Assembly: GCF_003319175.1 (NCBI RefSeq)
Contig: NZ_QOHK01000006.1
Location: 186,001-250,000 of the forward strand
Length of the DNA stretch: 64,000 bases
Source: Blastococcus sp. TF02-8
GTDB lineage: Bacteria; Actinomycetota; Actinomycetes; Mycobacteriales; Geodermatophilaceae
Reading direction: 5' to 3'
Positions 34,429 through 42,604 of this stretch are shown here, one piece after another. A program made the position numbers and the translations under genes. The notes beneath the pieces are model-generated. The model saw nothing but the letters and a program-made list of their open reading frames with translations, ran no database searches and had not been told where the DNA came from. Each line of letters opens with the position of its first letter. The stretch's first letter is position 1.

Positions 34429-35882
34429 GCGCGTCCGACGTCGCCGCCTGGACCGGACCGGTGCCCTCCGTGCCGGAGCTCGGCGCGGTGCACTTCATCG
34501 GCATCGGTGGTGCGGGCATGAGCGGGATCGCCCGCATCCTGCTGGCCCGCGGCGTGCGCGTCTCGGGCACCGACCGCCGCGACAGCCCCACGCTCCTGGC
34601 GCTGCGGGCGCTCGGCGCCCGGGTGGAGCTCGGTCACGCCGGCGAGCACGTCGGGGACGCCGACACCGTCGTCGTCTCGACCGCGATCCGCGCCGACAAC
34701 CCGGAGCTCGTCGCCGCCCGGGAACGGGGTCTGCGCGTCCTGCCGCGTGCGGTGGCGCTCGCCGCGGTGATGGCCGGCCGGCGCAGCATCGCCGTCGCCG
34801 GCACCCACGGGAAGACCTCGACGACCTCGATGCTCACGGTCGCGGTGCAGGCGTGCGGCGTGGACCCGTCCTTCGCGATCGGCGGCACGCTCAACGAGTC
34901 GGGCAGCAACGCGCACGCCGGTGAGGGCGACGTGTTCGTGGCCGAGGCCGACGAGAGCGACCGTTCGTTCCTGCTGCTCTCGCCCTTCGGCGCGATCGTC
35001 ACCAACGTCGAGGCCGACCACCTGGACAACTACGGCGACCTGGCCGCGGTCGAGGCGGCGTTCGACCGGTTCCTGCAGACCGTCGACCCCGCGGGTTTCG
35101 TGGTCGTCTGCGCCGACGACCCGGGAGCGGCCCGGTTGAGCGGCGTGCCCACGCCGGCACGGCTGCGCACCTACGGCACGGCGGAGGACGCCGACCTGCG
35201 GCTGACCGACCTGACCGTCGCGGCCGAGGGCACCAGCTACACCGCCGTGCTCGACGGTGCCGAGCTCGGCCGCGTGCGCATCCAGGTGCCCGGCGAGCAC
35301 ATGGCGCGCAACAGCGCGGCCGCGCTGCTGGCCGGGCTGGAGCTCGGGCTGCCCGCCGACGCGCTCGTCGAGGGGCTCGGTCGCTTCGGCGGCGTGCACC
35401 GGCGGTTCGAGCTCAAGGGTGTCGCCGGCGGCGTCCGCGTGTACGACGACTACGCCCACCACCCGACCGAGGTCGCCGCGCAGCTGCGGGCCGCGCGCGC
35501 GGTCGCGGGGGAGGGGCGCCTGGTGGTGGCGTTCCAGCCGCACCTCTACAGCCGCACGCAGGAGTTCGCCGAAGGGTTCGGTGCCGCCCTGGGGCTGGCC
35601 GACGAGGTCGTCGTGATGGACGTCTACGGCGCGCGGGAGGACCCGGTGCCCGGCGTGACCGGGGCGATGGTCGCCGACGCCGTGCCGCTGCCGGCCGAGC
35701 GCGTGGTCTTCGAGCCCTCGTGGTCGGCCGCCGGTCCGGCGCTCGCCGCCCGCGCCCGGCCCGGCGACCTGGTCATGACCATGGGCGCCGGCGACGTCTC
35801 GATGGTCGGGCCGGAGGTGCTCGACGCGCTCCGTGCCGCCGCACCGGCAGGGGAGGACGACGCGCCGGACGCCGGCCGGTGA
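34425..35882 (+). CDS. murC: UDP-N-acetylmuramate--L-alanine ligase MurC
   Basis: A 485-residue Mur ligase adding the first stem residue. [17 protein letters not shown] near residue 24 is the uridine-binding motif, [16 protein letters not shown] near residue 124 the ATP loop, [10 protein letters not shown] near residue 175 and [15 protein letters not shown] near residue 340 the C-terminal signature. As is common in actinobacteria, murB and ddl do not follow; ftsQ comes directly after with a GTGA overlap. Confidence 0.95.
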   Translation: MSASDVAAWTGPVPSVPELGAVHFIGIGGAGMSGIARILLARGVRVSGTDRRDSPTLLALRALGARVELGHAGEHVGDADTVVVSTAIRADNPELVAARERGLRVLPRAVALAAVMAGRRSIAVAGTHGKTSTTSMLTVAVQACGVDPSFAIGGTLNESGSNAHAGEGDVFVAEADESDRSFLLLSPFGAIVTNVEADHLDNYGDLAAVEAAFDRFLQTVDPAGFVVVCADDPGAARLSGVPTPARLRTYGTAEDADLRLTDLTVAAEGTSYTAVLDGAELGRVRIQVPGEHMARNSAAALLAGLELGLPADALVEGLGRFGGVHRRFELKGVAGGVRVYDDYAHHPTEVAAQLRAARAVAGEGRLVVAFQPHLYSRTQEFAEGFGAALGLADEVVVMDVYGAREDPVPGVTGAMVADAVPLPAERVVFEPSWSAAGPALAARARPGDLVMTMGAGDVSMVGPEVLDALRAAAPAGEDDAPDAGR

Positions 35883-36676
35883 CCCGGTCGGGGAGCACCA
35901 CGCGGGACCGCACCGGGCGGACGCGCCGCCCCGCCGGCCGGCGGGGCGGGGGTGCCACGCCGCTGCCGAACCGCCGTCGCCCGCTGCGGCCGCGCCAGCG
36001 CCGGGCGCTGCAGGGCGCGACCCTCGTCACCGTGCTGGCGGTGCTCGGCTGGCTGCTGTGGCTGGGGCCGGTGCTGGCGGTGCGCACGGTGCAGGTCGAC
36101 GGGCTGGACGCCCTGGCCGCCGACGAGGTGCGCGCGGCCGCCCAGGTCCCCGACGGCGTGCCGCTGCTGCGGGTCGACATCGGCGCGGTCGAGGACCGGG
36201 TCGCGAGGATGCCGCAGGTCCGGTCGGTCCAGGCGGCACGCGGCTGGCCCGACCGGATCGTCATCACCGTCGCGGAGCGCATCCCGGTCGCCGTGGTGGG
36301 GGAACGGGGCCGGCGCTCGCTGGTCGATGCCGACGGCGTGCTCTTCGACACCCTGACCGGTGACGCGCCGCGCGGGGTGGTGCCGCTCGAGGTCGCCGAC
36401 CCGGGCACCGACGACCCGGCCACGCGGGCCGGCATCGCGGCCATCCGCGCGCTGCCGGCGTCCTTCCGGGACGACGTCGAGCGCGTCGCCGTGCCCGACC
36501 CGGAGGCGATCGAGCTGACGATGCGCGACGGCACCGCGGTCCGGTGGGGGAGCGCGGAGCAGTCGGCGGCCAAGAGCCAGATCGTGGTCGCCCTGCTGGG
36601 CCGGATCGGTGACGGCGAGCTCGACCCGGCCGCGGTGATCGACGTCAGCGCGCCCGACGCGGTCGTCCTGCGCTGA
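35879..36676 (+). CDS. ftsQ: Cell division protein FtsQ
   Basis: A 265-residue bitopic protein: a very basic cytoplasmic N-terminus (residues 1-42), one membrane helix (about residues 43-62), a POTRA domain starting VRTVQVDGLDALAADEV near residue 64, and an FtsQ beta domain with LVDADGVLFD near residue 146. It recruits and regulates the divisome. The GTG overlaps the murC stop. It is the last gene of the overlapping murE-ftsQ run; a 379-base regulatory gap separates it from ftsZ. Confidence 0.9.
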   Translation: MTRSGSTTRDRTGRTRRPAGRRGGGATPLPNRRRPLRPRQRRALQGATLVTVLAVLGWLLWLGPVLAVRTVQVDGLDALAADEVRAAAQVPDGVPLLRVDIGAVEDRVARMPQVRSVQAARGWPDRIVITVAERIPVAVVGERGRRSLVDADGVLFDTLTGDAPRGVVPLEVADPGTDDPATRAGIAAIRALPASFRDDVERVAVPDPEAIELTMRDGTAVRWGSAEQSAAKSQIVVALLGRIGDGELDPAAVIDVSAPDAVVLR

Positions 36677-37055
36677 CCTCGGGCAGGGCTGAGCCGAGCG
36701 CCGTGGCAGAGCGTTGCCGGACGCCTCCGCTGGGGTCCTGACCAGCGCGTCCGCCGACACGCCGGACCGCGCGACACGCCCGACACGCGGCGGCCTGCCC
36801 GATGTTTCTCGTCTCGCGCGTGCGCCGTCCCTGAAGGCTCGCATGAGACGGTTCCGGGGCGAGTCGTCACACCTCGTGATGCACATGTGACCACTGGGTC
36901 GCCAGCGTTTGGTGCGATCCGTGCCCACCGACACGCCGACCCCGACGGGGTGCTTGTGAGGCCTCTCCGGACCCACCTAACTTCATCCACGTCGACCGAG
37001 TTGACATAACTGTAAGGCTGAACTTGAGGATGAGGGTCCAGTTGGGGAGCGCCGC
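36677..37055 (+). promoter_or_regulatory. ftsQ-ftsZ intergenic regulatory region
   Basis: A 379-base gap without a gene, noticeably less GC-rich near its end. It holds four GACAC motifs (36756, 36773, 36782, 36930), the core recognised by the actinobacterial regulator WhiA, a small hairpin ACCCCG-A-CGGGGT (36939-36951) and TTGACATAAC (37001-37010), which resembles a stretch I recall upstream of ftsZ in other actinobacteria. One or more ftsZ promoters are likely here; exact starts cannot be assigned. Confidence 0.6.
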
Positions 37056-38363
37056 ATGACACCTCCGCACAACTATCTAGCGGTCATCAAGGTCGTCGGC
37101 ATCGGCGGCGGCGGGGTGAACGCGGTCAACCGCATGATCGAAGTCGGCCTCAAGGGGGTCGAGTTCATCGCGATCAACACCGACGCCCAGGCGCTGCTCA
37201 TGAGCGACGCCGACGTGAAGCTCGATGTCGGCCGCGAGCTGACCCGTGGGCTGGGCGCCGGCGCACAGCCCGACGTGGGCCGCCAGGCCGCCGAGGACCA
37301 CCGCGAGGAGATCGAGGAGGTCCTCAAGGGGGCCGACATGGTCTTCGTGACCGCGGGCGAGGGCGGTGGCACCGGTACCGGTGGTGCCCCCGTGGTGGCC
37401 TCGATCGCGCGCAAGCTCGGTGCGCTGACCATCGGCGTCGTCACCCGCCCGTTCGCCTTCGAGGGCAAGCGGCGCGCGGTGCAGGCCGAGTCGGGCATCG
37501 ACGAGCTGCGCAACGAGTGCGACACGCTGATCGTGATCCCGAACGACCGGCTGCTGCAGCTGGGCGACCGGAACGTGAGCGTCATGGACGCCTTCCGCAC
37601 CGCCGACCAGGTGCTGCTGTCCGGTGTCCAGGGCATCACCGACCTGATCACCACGCCGGGCCTGATCAACCTGGACTTCGCCGACGTCAAGTCGGTCATG
37701 TCCGGGGCGGGGTCGGCCCTGATGGGCATCGGCAGCGCGCGCGGCGACAACCGCGCGCTGCTGGCCGCCGAGCAGGCGATCGCCAGCCCGCTCCTGGAGG
37801 CCTCGATGGAGGGCGCTCACGGCGTCCTGCTGTCGATCTCCGGTGGCTCGGACCTGGGGCTGTTCGAGATCAACGAGGCCGCCTCGCTGGTCTCCGACGC
37901 CGCGCACCCGGACGCCAACATCATCTTCGGTGCCGTCATCGACGACGCCCTGGGTGACGAGGTCCGGGTGACCGTCATCGCCGCCGGCTTCGACGGCGGT
38001 CGGCCCAACGTCCGCAAGGACGGGCTGGCCACCACCGGGGCGCCCGGTGGCGCGTCCGCGGGCTCGGCGTCGCCGTTCGCGACGCACCGTCGTTCGGTGG
38101 CCGCCCCGCCGGTGGCGACCACCCCGCCGCCCGCGCCGGCCCCCGCCGCCGCGCCGTCGGCGGCCCAGCCCGCCCCGGCGACCGGCGAGCGTCTGGCGCC
38201 GGCACCGCAGGGTGGGGCCACGCCGCCGCGCCCGGCGGCCGGGGGCGGCATCACGGTGCCGCCGCTGCCGCCGATCCAGGGTGCCAACGCCAACGGCCGC
38301 CGGCCGCTGTCGAACGAGGACTTCGAGGAGGAGCTCGACATCCCGGAGTTCCTGAAGGGGTAA
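37056..38363 (+). CDS. ftsZ: Cell division GTPase FtsZ
   Basis: A 435-residue tubulin homologue forming the division ring. It starts with the near-invariant actinobacterial [20 protein letters not shown], has the GTP signature [10 protein letters not shown] near residue 103, the T7 loop [11 protein letters not shown] near residue 203, a Pro/Ala-rich linker (residues about 325-410) and the C-terminal peptide [11 protein letters not shown] that binds partners such as SepF. GGGGAG lies six bases before the ATG. It appears to be transcribed alone, between a regulatory gap and a strong terminator-like structure. Nothing is missing. Confidence 0.97.
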   Translation: MTPPHNYLAVIKVVGIGGGGVNAVNRMIEVGLKGVEFIAINTDAQALLMSDADVKLDVGRELTRGLGAGAQPDVGRQAAEDHREEIEEVLKGADMVFVTAGEGGGTGTGGAPVVASIARKLGALTIGVVTRPFAFEGKRRAVQAESGIDELRNECDTLIVIPNDRLLQLGDRNVSVMDAFRTADQVLLSGVQGITDLITTPGLINLDFADVKSVMSGAGSALMGIGSARGDNRALLAAEQAIASPLLEASMEGAHGVLLSISGGSDLGLFEINEAASLVSDAAHPDANIIFGAVIDDALGDEVRVTVIAAGFDGGRPNVRKDGLATTGAPGGASAGSASPFATHRRSVAAPPVATTPPPAPAPAAAPSAAQPAPATGERLAPAPQGGATPPRPAAGGGITVPPLPPIQGANANGRRPLSNEDFEEELDIPEFLKG

Positions 38364-38366
38364 GGA

Positions 38367-38420
38367 CCCCCTCGCCCCCCACGCCTCGCTGTCGCTCGGC
38401 GTGGGCCCCTGCGAGAGGGC
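38367..38420 (+). terminator. Terminator-like nested hairpin after ftsZ
   Basis: CCCACGCC (38378-38385) pairs with GGCGTGGG (38398-38405) around a 12-base loop. Outside it, CCCTCGC (about 38369-38375) can pair with GCGAGAGGG (38411-38419) with a two-base bulge. It starts a few bases after the ftsZ stop. Confidence 0.7.
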
Positions 38421-38439
38421 CGTTCCATCCCCGTACCTC

Positions 38440-38454
38440 GTAGGCTTCGCCTAC
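38440..38454 (+). promoter_or_regulatory. Leaderless -10 embedded in an inverted repeat abutting the pgeF ATG
   Basis: GTAGGC-TTC-GCCTAC is a 6-bp-arm inverted repeat ending exactly at the base before the ATG. It includes TAGGCT (38441-38446), a -10 at the eight-base distance seen at the other leaderless genes of this window. Confidence 0.55.
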
Positions 38455-39186
38455 ATGAGCACCAACACGGCCGCCTCGTCGGCGGTGCGACCCCGCAGGG
38501 TCGTCACCGACCGGCGGGGCGGCCGCTCGCGTTCCCCGTACGACTCCTTCAACCTGGGCGACCACGTCGGCGACGACCCGGCCGACGTCGCCGCCAACCG
38601 GGCCCGCGTCGCGCGCGAGCTCGGGGTGGGGGAGGACCGCCTGGTCTGGATGTCGCAGGTCCACGGTGCCGGTGTGGCCGTGGTCGACGGTCCGCAGGAC
38701 GGGCCCGTGCCCGGGACCGACGCGCTGGTGACCGCCACCCGTGGCCTCGTCCTCGGGGTGCTGGCGGCCGACTGCGTGCCGGTGCTGCTCGCCGACCACG
38801 AGACCGGCGTGGTGGCCGCCGTGCACGCCGGCCGGGAAGGCGTGCGGAAGGGCGTGGTCCCGGCGACCCTGTCGGCGATGGCGAGCCTCGGGGCCCGCGC
38901 GCGGCACGTGACCGCGCTGCTGGGGCCCGCGGTCTGCGGCGAGTGCTACGAGGTGCCGGCGGAGATGCAGGCCGAGGTGGCCGCCGTCGCACCGGCCGCC
39001 GCGGTGCGGACCCGCACCGGTACGCCCGGGCTGGACCTGCGGGCGGGTGTGGCGGAGATCCTGCGCCGCGCCGGCATCCCCGAGGTCGTCCAGGACCCGC
39101 GCTGCACCGTGGAGGACCCCATGCTCTTCTCCCACCGCCGGGAGGGCGTCACCGGCCGCCAGGCAGGGCTCGTCTGGCTCTCCTAG
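38455..39186 (+). CDS. pgeF: Peptidoglycan editing factor PgeF (YfiH/DUF152 family)
   Basis: A 243-residue protein of the YfiH/PgeF family, a laccase-like fold with a Zn/Cu site; PgeF in E. coli removes L-Ser misincorporated at the L-Ala position of the stem peptide. The family ligands are visible: WMSQVHGAGV near residue 65 (His), VLAADCVPVLLAD near residue 103 (Cys) and AAVHAGREGVRKGV near residue 121 (His). The usual HAGWRG reads HAGREG here. It directly follows ftsZ, its common position. The ATG was chosen over an upstream frame because TAGGCT lies eight bases before it, suggesting a leaderless transcript. Confidence 0.88.
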   Translation: MSTNTAASSAVRPRRVVTDRRGGRSRSPYDSFNLGDHVGDDPADVAANRARVARELGVGEDRLVWMSQVHGAGVAVVDGPQDGPVPGTDALVTATRGLVLGVLAADCVPVLLADHETGVVAAVHAGREGVRKGVVPATLSAMASLGARARHVTALLGPAVCGECYEVPAEMQAEVAAVAPAAAVRTRTGTPGLDLRAGVAEILRRAGIPEVVQDPRCTVEDPMLFSHRREGVTGRQAGLVWLS

Positions 39187-39204
39187 GGCCCGTGCCGCGG
39201 TTGG

Positions 39205-39210
39205 CAGGAT
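39205..39210 (+). promoter_or_regulatory. Leaderless -10 element CAGGAT
   Basis: CAGGAT ends seven bases before the yggS ATG. The sequence between carries no ribosome-binding site. Confidence 0.5.
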
Positions 39211-39217
39211 GGGCGCC

Positions 39218-39949
39218 ATGACCCTCGAGCAGAACCTGCGCGCGGTCCGGTCCCGGATCGACGCCGCGGCGAGCGCGGCCGGTCGCGACCCGGCCGACGT
39301 GGGGCTGCTCGCGGTCAGCAAGACCTGGCCCGCCGCCGACGTCCGGGCGCTGGCCGCGGCGGGCCAGCACGACTTCGGCGAGAACCGGGTCCAGGAGCTG
39401 CTCGGCAAGGCGGCGCAGCTGGACGGCGTCCCGCTGCGCTGGCACTTCGTGGGCCAGCTGCAGCGGAACAAGGCCGCGGCCGTCGCCCGCACCGGCGCCG
39501 TCGTCCACTCGGTGGACCGCCCGGCGCTCGCGGCCACCCTCGACCGCGCCGGCGAGGCGATGGGCCGCCCCGTGGAGGTGTTCGTCCAGGTCGACCTCGG
39601 CGGCCCGGAGGGCGAGGCGGCCGCGCGTGGCGGCGCGGCGCCCGCCGACGTGCCGGCCCTGTGCGACGCCGTCGCCGGGGCCGCCGGTCTCCGGTTGCGC
39701 GGGCTGATGGCGGTCGCGCCCCGGAACGCAGACCCGGGGCCCGCCTTCGCCCGCCTGGCGGCCCTGGCGGAGCGGGTGCGTGCCGACCATCCCGACGCGG
39801 CCGAGCTCTCCGCCGGCATGAGCGGCGACCTCGAGGCGGCCGTCGCAGCGGGCGCCACGCTGGTGCGTGTCGGTACCGCGTTGTTCGGCGCGCGCCCCCT
39901 ACCCTGCGGAGAGTTCGAGGAACACCAGCCACGCGAGTCACACGAGTAA
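39218..39949 (+). CDS. YggS family pyridoxal phosphate homeostasis protein
   Basis: A 243-residue PLP-binding TIM-barrel protein. [10 protein letters not shown] near residue 28 holds the PLP lysine, [12 protein letters not shown] near residue 53, [11 protein letters not shown] near residue 75 and the phosphate-binding [24 protein letters not shown] near residue 205 are the family signatures. YggS/YlmE proteins keep free PLP low and affect amino acid balance; the gene commonly lies between ftsZ and sepF. The usual RxGxxIFG end reads RVGTALFG. No enzymatic reaction is expected. Confidence 0.92.
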   Translation: MTLEQNLRAVRSRIDAAASAAGRDPADVGLLAVSKTWPAADVRALAAAGQHDFGENRVQELLGKAAQLDGVPLRWHFVGQLQRNKAAAVARTGAVVHSVDRPALAATLDRAGEAMGRPVEVFVQVDLGGPEGEAAARGGAAPADVPALCDAVAGAAGLRLRGLMAVAPRNADPGPAFARLAALAERVRADHPDAAELSAGMSGDLEAAVAAGATLVRVGTALFGARPLPCGEFEEHQPRESHE

Positions 39950-39987
39950 CACCGGCCGCAGCAGGCGCGAACCGGTGGGGCCGGTGT
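39949..39987 (+). other. Long-loop stem between yggS and sepF
   Basis: ACACCGGCC (39949-39957) pairs with GGCCGGTGT (39979-39987), nine perfect base pairs with a 21-base loop. It begins at the last base of the yggS stop codon. It may be a weak terminator or an mRNA-processing signal. Confidence 0.45.
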
Positions 39988-40038
39988 GACGACGACCGTG
40001 CAGATGCTGAGGACGCCAGCAGCAGAGGGGGAGGTCCG

Positions 40039-40770
40039 ATGGCTGGAGCCATGCGGAGGATGGGGATCTACCTGGGTCTCGTCGAGGACGAGGACACCCG
40101 GGGCTACGGCCGGTACGACTCCCGGACGTCCGACGACCTGGACCACGACCGCCGGTACGCCCGGTACGGCGAGGATCGCTACGACGACGACTACGCCGAC
40201 CCGGGCTACGCCGACGACGGCTACGCACGTGCCGGCTACGACGAGGAGCCGGCCCTGGCCGAGCCCCCCGTGCGCGACCCCGAGCCGCTGTCGGTCCGCC
40301 GGGTGGCCCCGCGGACCCTGGGTCTCGCGCCCACCGCGTCGGGCTCCTCGGCCGCCCGCCTGGGTGGCGTCTCGCACGGCTCCGGTCCGGTGCACAGCTC
40401 CGGCCCGGTGAGCGCGGCCGCCGCCCTGGTGCGCGAGCCGGTCGTCGTCCCCGAGCCCGAGCCGGCCCCGGCTCCCGCGCCCGCGGCGAAGTCCTACCGG
40501 ATCACCACGCTGCACCCGCAGACCTACAACGAGGCGCGCACCATCGGTGAGCGCTTCCGCGACGGCATGCCGGTCATCATGAACCTCACGGAGATGGACG
40601 ACGCCGACGCGAAGCGGCTCGTCGACTTCGCCGCGGGTCTCAGCTTCGGTCTGCGCGGTAGTATCGAGCGCGTCACGGCGAAGGTGTTCCTGCTCAGCCC
40701 GCAGGACGTCTCCGTCACCGCCGAGGACAAGGCGAAGATCCGCGAGGGCGGGTTCTCCGACAAGTCCTGA
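40039..40770 (+). CDS. sepF: Cell division protein SepF
   Basis: A 243-residue FtsZ membrane anchor. The N-terminal amphipathic segment [16 protein letters not shown] (residues 2-17) binds the membrane; a long Asp/Tyr/Arg-rich linker (residues 18-90) and an Ala/Pro-rich stretch follow; the SepF beta domain (about residues 150-235) includes [18 protein letters not shown] and [20 protein letters not shown]. It binds the FtsZ C-terminal peptide and is essential for division in actinobacteria, which lack FtsA. GGGGGAGG lies about five bases before the ATG. Confidence 0.94.
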   Translation: MAGAMRRMGIYLGLVEDEDTRGYGRYDSRTSDDLDHDRRYARYGEDRYDDDYADPGYADDGYARAGYDEEPALAEPPVRDPEPLSVRRVAPRTLGLAPTASGSSAARLGGVSHGSGPVHSSGPVSAAAALVREPVVVPEPEPAPAPAPAAKSYRITTLHPQTYNEARTIGERFRDGMPVIMNLTEMDDADAKRLVDFAAGLSFGLRGSIERVTAKVFLLSPQDVSVTAEDKAKIREGGFSDKS

Positions 40771-40833
40771 GCGGTGGCTCAGCGGTGACACCGGTGGAGG
40801 CGGCACCCGAGGTGCCCTGAACGAACGAGGACC

Positions 40834-41127
40834 GTGTCTCTCTTCTGGCAGATCGTCTCCTCGGTGCTGCTCGTCTTCCTCGTGCTGCTCTTCGCGCGGT
40901 TCGTCGTGGACTGGGTGATGGTGCTGGCGCGCAGCTGGCGCCCCACCGGCCTGGTCGCGGCCGGGCTGGAGGTCGTCTACTCCACCACCGACCCGCCGCT
41001 CAAGGCGGTGCGCAAGGTCATCCCCCCGCTGAACCTCGGGTCCATCCGACTGGACCTCGGGTTTATGGTGCTGCTGATCGCCGTGGTGATCCTGCGGAGC
41101 ATCGCGGGATCGCTGGCCTACTCGTGA
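40834..41127 (+). CDS. YggT family membrane protein
   Basis: A 97-residue protein with two membrane helices (residues about 5-30 and 73-93) flanking the family loop with TTDPPLKAVRKVIPPLNLGSI-type sequence (residues 48-68). YggT proteins are poorly characterised but constantly sit between sepF and divIVA in Gram-positive genomes, so a role near the division site or in osmotic tolerance is presumed. The GTG start puts the first helix at the usual distance from the N-terminus. Confidence 0.9.
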   Translation: MSLFWQIVSSVLLVFLVLLFARFVVDWVMVLARSWRPTGLVAAGLEVVYSTTDPPLKAVRKVIPPLNLGSIRLDLGFMVLLIAVVILRSIAGSLAYS

Positions 41128-41224
41128 TCGCTGAATCCCCCGGGACCAGGACCGGGCGCAGAACGGGGTACGTCCCCACCTGTCCGCTGTCCTTGCTCCC
41201 GCCGTCCGACCCGAGGTGACCCCG

Positions 41225-41953
41225 ATGCCACTCACGCCTGCCGACGTGCACAACGTCGTCTTCAAGAAGCCGCCCATCGGCAAGCGGGGCTACGACGAGG
41301 ACGAGGTCGACGCCTTCCTCGACGTCGTGGAGACCGAACTGGCCCGCTTGATCGAGGAGAACAACGAGCTGCGCGCCGGTGCCGGTCGCGCTGCTGCTCC
41401 CCGCGTCGAGGAGCGGCCCGAGCCGGTCGCCGCACCGGCTCCGGTCCCTGCGCCCCAGCCGGTCCAGCAGAGCCGCGAGGACGACAGCGCTCGCGCCTCG
41501 CGGATGCTGGCCCTGGCCACCGAGACGGCCGACCGGTACGTCAACGAGGCCAAGGCGCAGGCCGAGCAGATGCTGGGCAGCGCCAAGACCAACAGCGACC
41601 GCATGGTGACCGAGGCCCGCGCGAAGAGCGAGCAGATGGTCGCCGAGGCCAAGCACCGGGCCGACTCGATGATCGGCGACGCCCGCACCCGCGCCGAGAC
41701 GATGGAGCGCGAGGCCCGCGCCAAGGCCGCCGCCCTGGAGCAGGACGCGGAGCGCCGGCACGTCGAGGCCATGGGGTCGCTGGAGGAGAAGCGCGCCAGC
41801 CTGGAGCGCAAGATCGAGGAGCTGCGCACCATGGAGCGGGAGTACCGCACCCGGCTGCGGTCCTTCCTCGAGTCGCACCTCCGCGACCTGGACAGCCGCA
41901 GCTCGGCCGAGCCGGCGTCCGTGGGGCGGCAGAACCAGCACGCCCCCGCCTGA
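41225..41953 (+). CDS. divIVA: Polar growth/division scaffold DivIVA (Wag31)
   Basis: A 242-residue coiled-coil protein. [33 protein letters not shown] at the N-terminus is the membrane-curvature-sensing DivIVA domain (the longest stretch is given here as a description of residues 1-33); an Ala/Pro-rich spacer (about residues 60-85) separates it from a long coiled coil (residues about 90-225). In actinobacteria it marks growing poles and directs wall synthesis. The ATG rather than the GTG nine bases upstream matches the usual Wag31 start, and GAGGTGA is suitably placed. A perfect palindrome follows as terminator. Confidence 0.93.
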   Translation: MPLTPADVHNVVFKKPPIGKRGYDEDEVDAFLDVVETELARLIEENNELRAGAGRAAAPRVEERPEPVAAPAPVPAPQPVQQSREDDSARASRMLALATETADRYVNEAKAQAEQMLGSAKTNSDRMVTEARAKSEQMVAEAKHRADSMIGDARTRAETMEREARAKAAALEQDAERRHVEAMGSLEEKRASLERKIEELRTMEREYRTRLRSFLESHLRDLDSRSSAEPASVGRQNQHAPA

Positions 41954-41965
41954 GCACCACCCGAT

Positions 41966-41997
41966 GAGGGCCCCCGGAGACGTCTCCGGGGGCCCTC
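41966..41997 (+). terminator. Perfect 32-base palindrome after divIVA
   Basis: GAGGGCCCCCGGAGAC (41966-41981) is followed immediately by its exact reverse complement (41982-41997). It forms a 14-bp stem with a four-base loop and lies 12 bases after the divIVA stop. No T-run follows. Confidence 0.85.
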
Positions 41998-42057
41998 TCG
42001 CGTGCTGAGCACGAGCGGCGACGGTCCGCGCGAGGTGTGCACCCCGGCCGGTCCTTC

Positions 42058-42063
42058 TAAGGT
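42058..42063 (+). promoter_or_regulatory. Leaderless -10 element TAAGGT
   Basis: TAAGGT ends six bases before the GTG of the next gene and no ribosome-binding site is visible. Confidence 0.55.
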
Positions 42064-42069
42064 GCAGGC

Positions 42070-42594
42070 GTGATCCTCGGTGCCGCGCTGCTCGTGCTCC
42101 TCGGCCTCGGGCTGTTCGTGGCCGGGCTCTCCACGGGCATCGACGTCCTCTACTGGCTGTGCGTGGCGGCCTGCGTTGCTGCCGCGGTGCTGCTCGTGCT
42201 GGCCCGGCGCACCATCGCCGCGCGGGAGTCGGCGCAGAAGAAGGCCCTGGCGTCGGCACAGGTGCCGGTGGCAGCCGGTGCTCCCACGGCCACCCCCGCG
42301 GCGGCTGCCGAGCCCGTCGCCGCCGCGCCGGAGGTCCCGCTGGAGCAGGCGGACCCGCCGGTCGAGGAGGTCGAGGTCACCGACCTGCTGCTGGTCGTCG
42401 ACCTCACCGACGAGGTGCTCGTCGTCGACGAGCACCCCCGCTACCACGTGGCCGGCTGCTCCTGGGTGGGCAGCCGCGACACGATCCCGCTGCCGCTGAA
42501 CGAGGCCCGCACCGACGGTTTCACGCCGTGCGGCACGTGCCGGCCCGACCGGACGCTGGCCGGCCGGGCCCGCGCCGCACGCAACGGGGCCTGA
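42070..42594 (+). CDS. Small membrane protein with C-terminal Cys/His cluster
   Basis: A 174-residue protein with two closely spaced N-terminal membrane helices (residues 2-20 and 26-45), an Ala/Pro/Glu-rich linker (residues 50-110) and a compact C-terminal motif: YHVAGCSWV near residue 129 and FTPCGTCRP near residue 153. The H-x3-C ... C-x2-C spacing resembles the Ada-type metal-binding module that often ends extracellular or cell-envelope proteins. Function is unknown; a zinc-binding knuckle on a membrane anchor is the best description. It lies between divIVA and convergent ileS. Confidence 0.72.
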   Translation: MILGAALLVLLGLGLFVAGLSTGIDVLYWLCVAACVAAAVLLVLARRTIAARESAQKKALASAQVPVAAGAPTATPAAAAEPVAAAPEVPLEQADPPVEEVEVTDLLLVVDLTDEVLVVDEHPRYHVAGCSWVGSRDTIPLPLNEARTDGFTPCGTCRPDRTLAGRARAARNGA

Positions 42595-42604
42595 GGCTCA
42601 GGCC
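42588..42604. terminator. Palindrome containing both convergent stop codons
   Basis: GGCCTGA-GGC-TCAGGCC: a 7-bp stem with a three-base loop. Its arms contain the TGA of the plus-strand gene and, on the other strand, the TGA of ileS. It could terminate both genes with no spare sequence. Confidence 0.55.

Noticed and set aside
38455-40770. Three consecutive genes of exactly 732 bases (pgeF, yggS, sepF)
   Set aside because: The products belong to unrelated families with no sequence similarity; the equal lengths are coincidence.
22045-41953. Missing murB and ddl in the dcw cluster as a deletion
   Set aside because: These genes are normally elsewhere in actinobacteria, so their absence here is expected.
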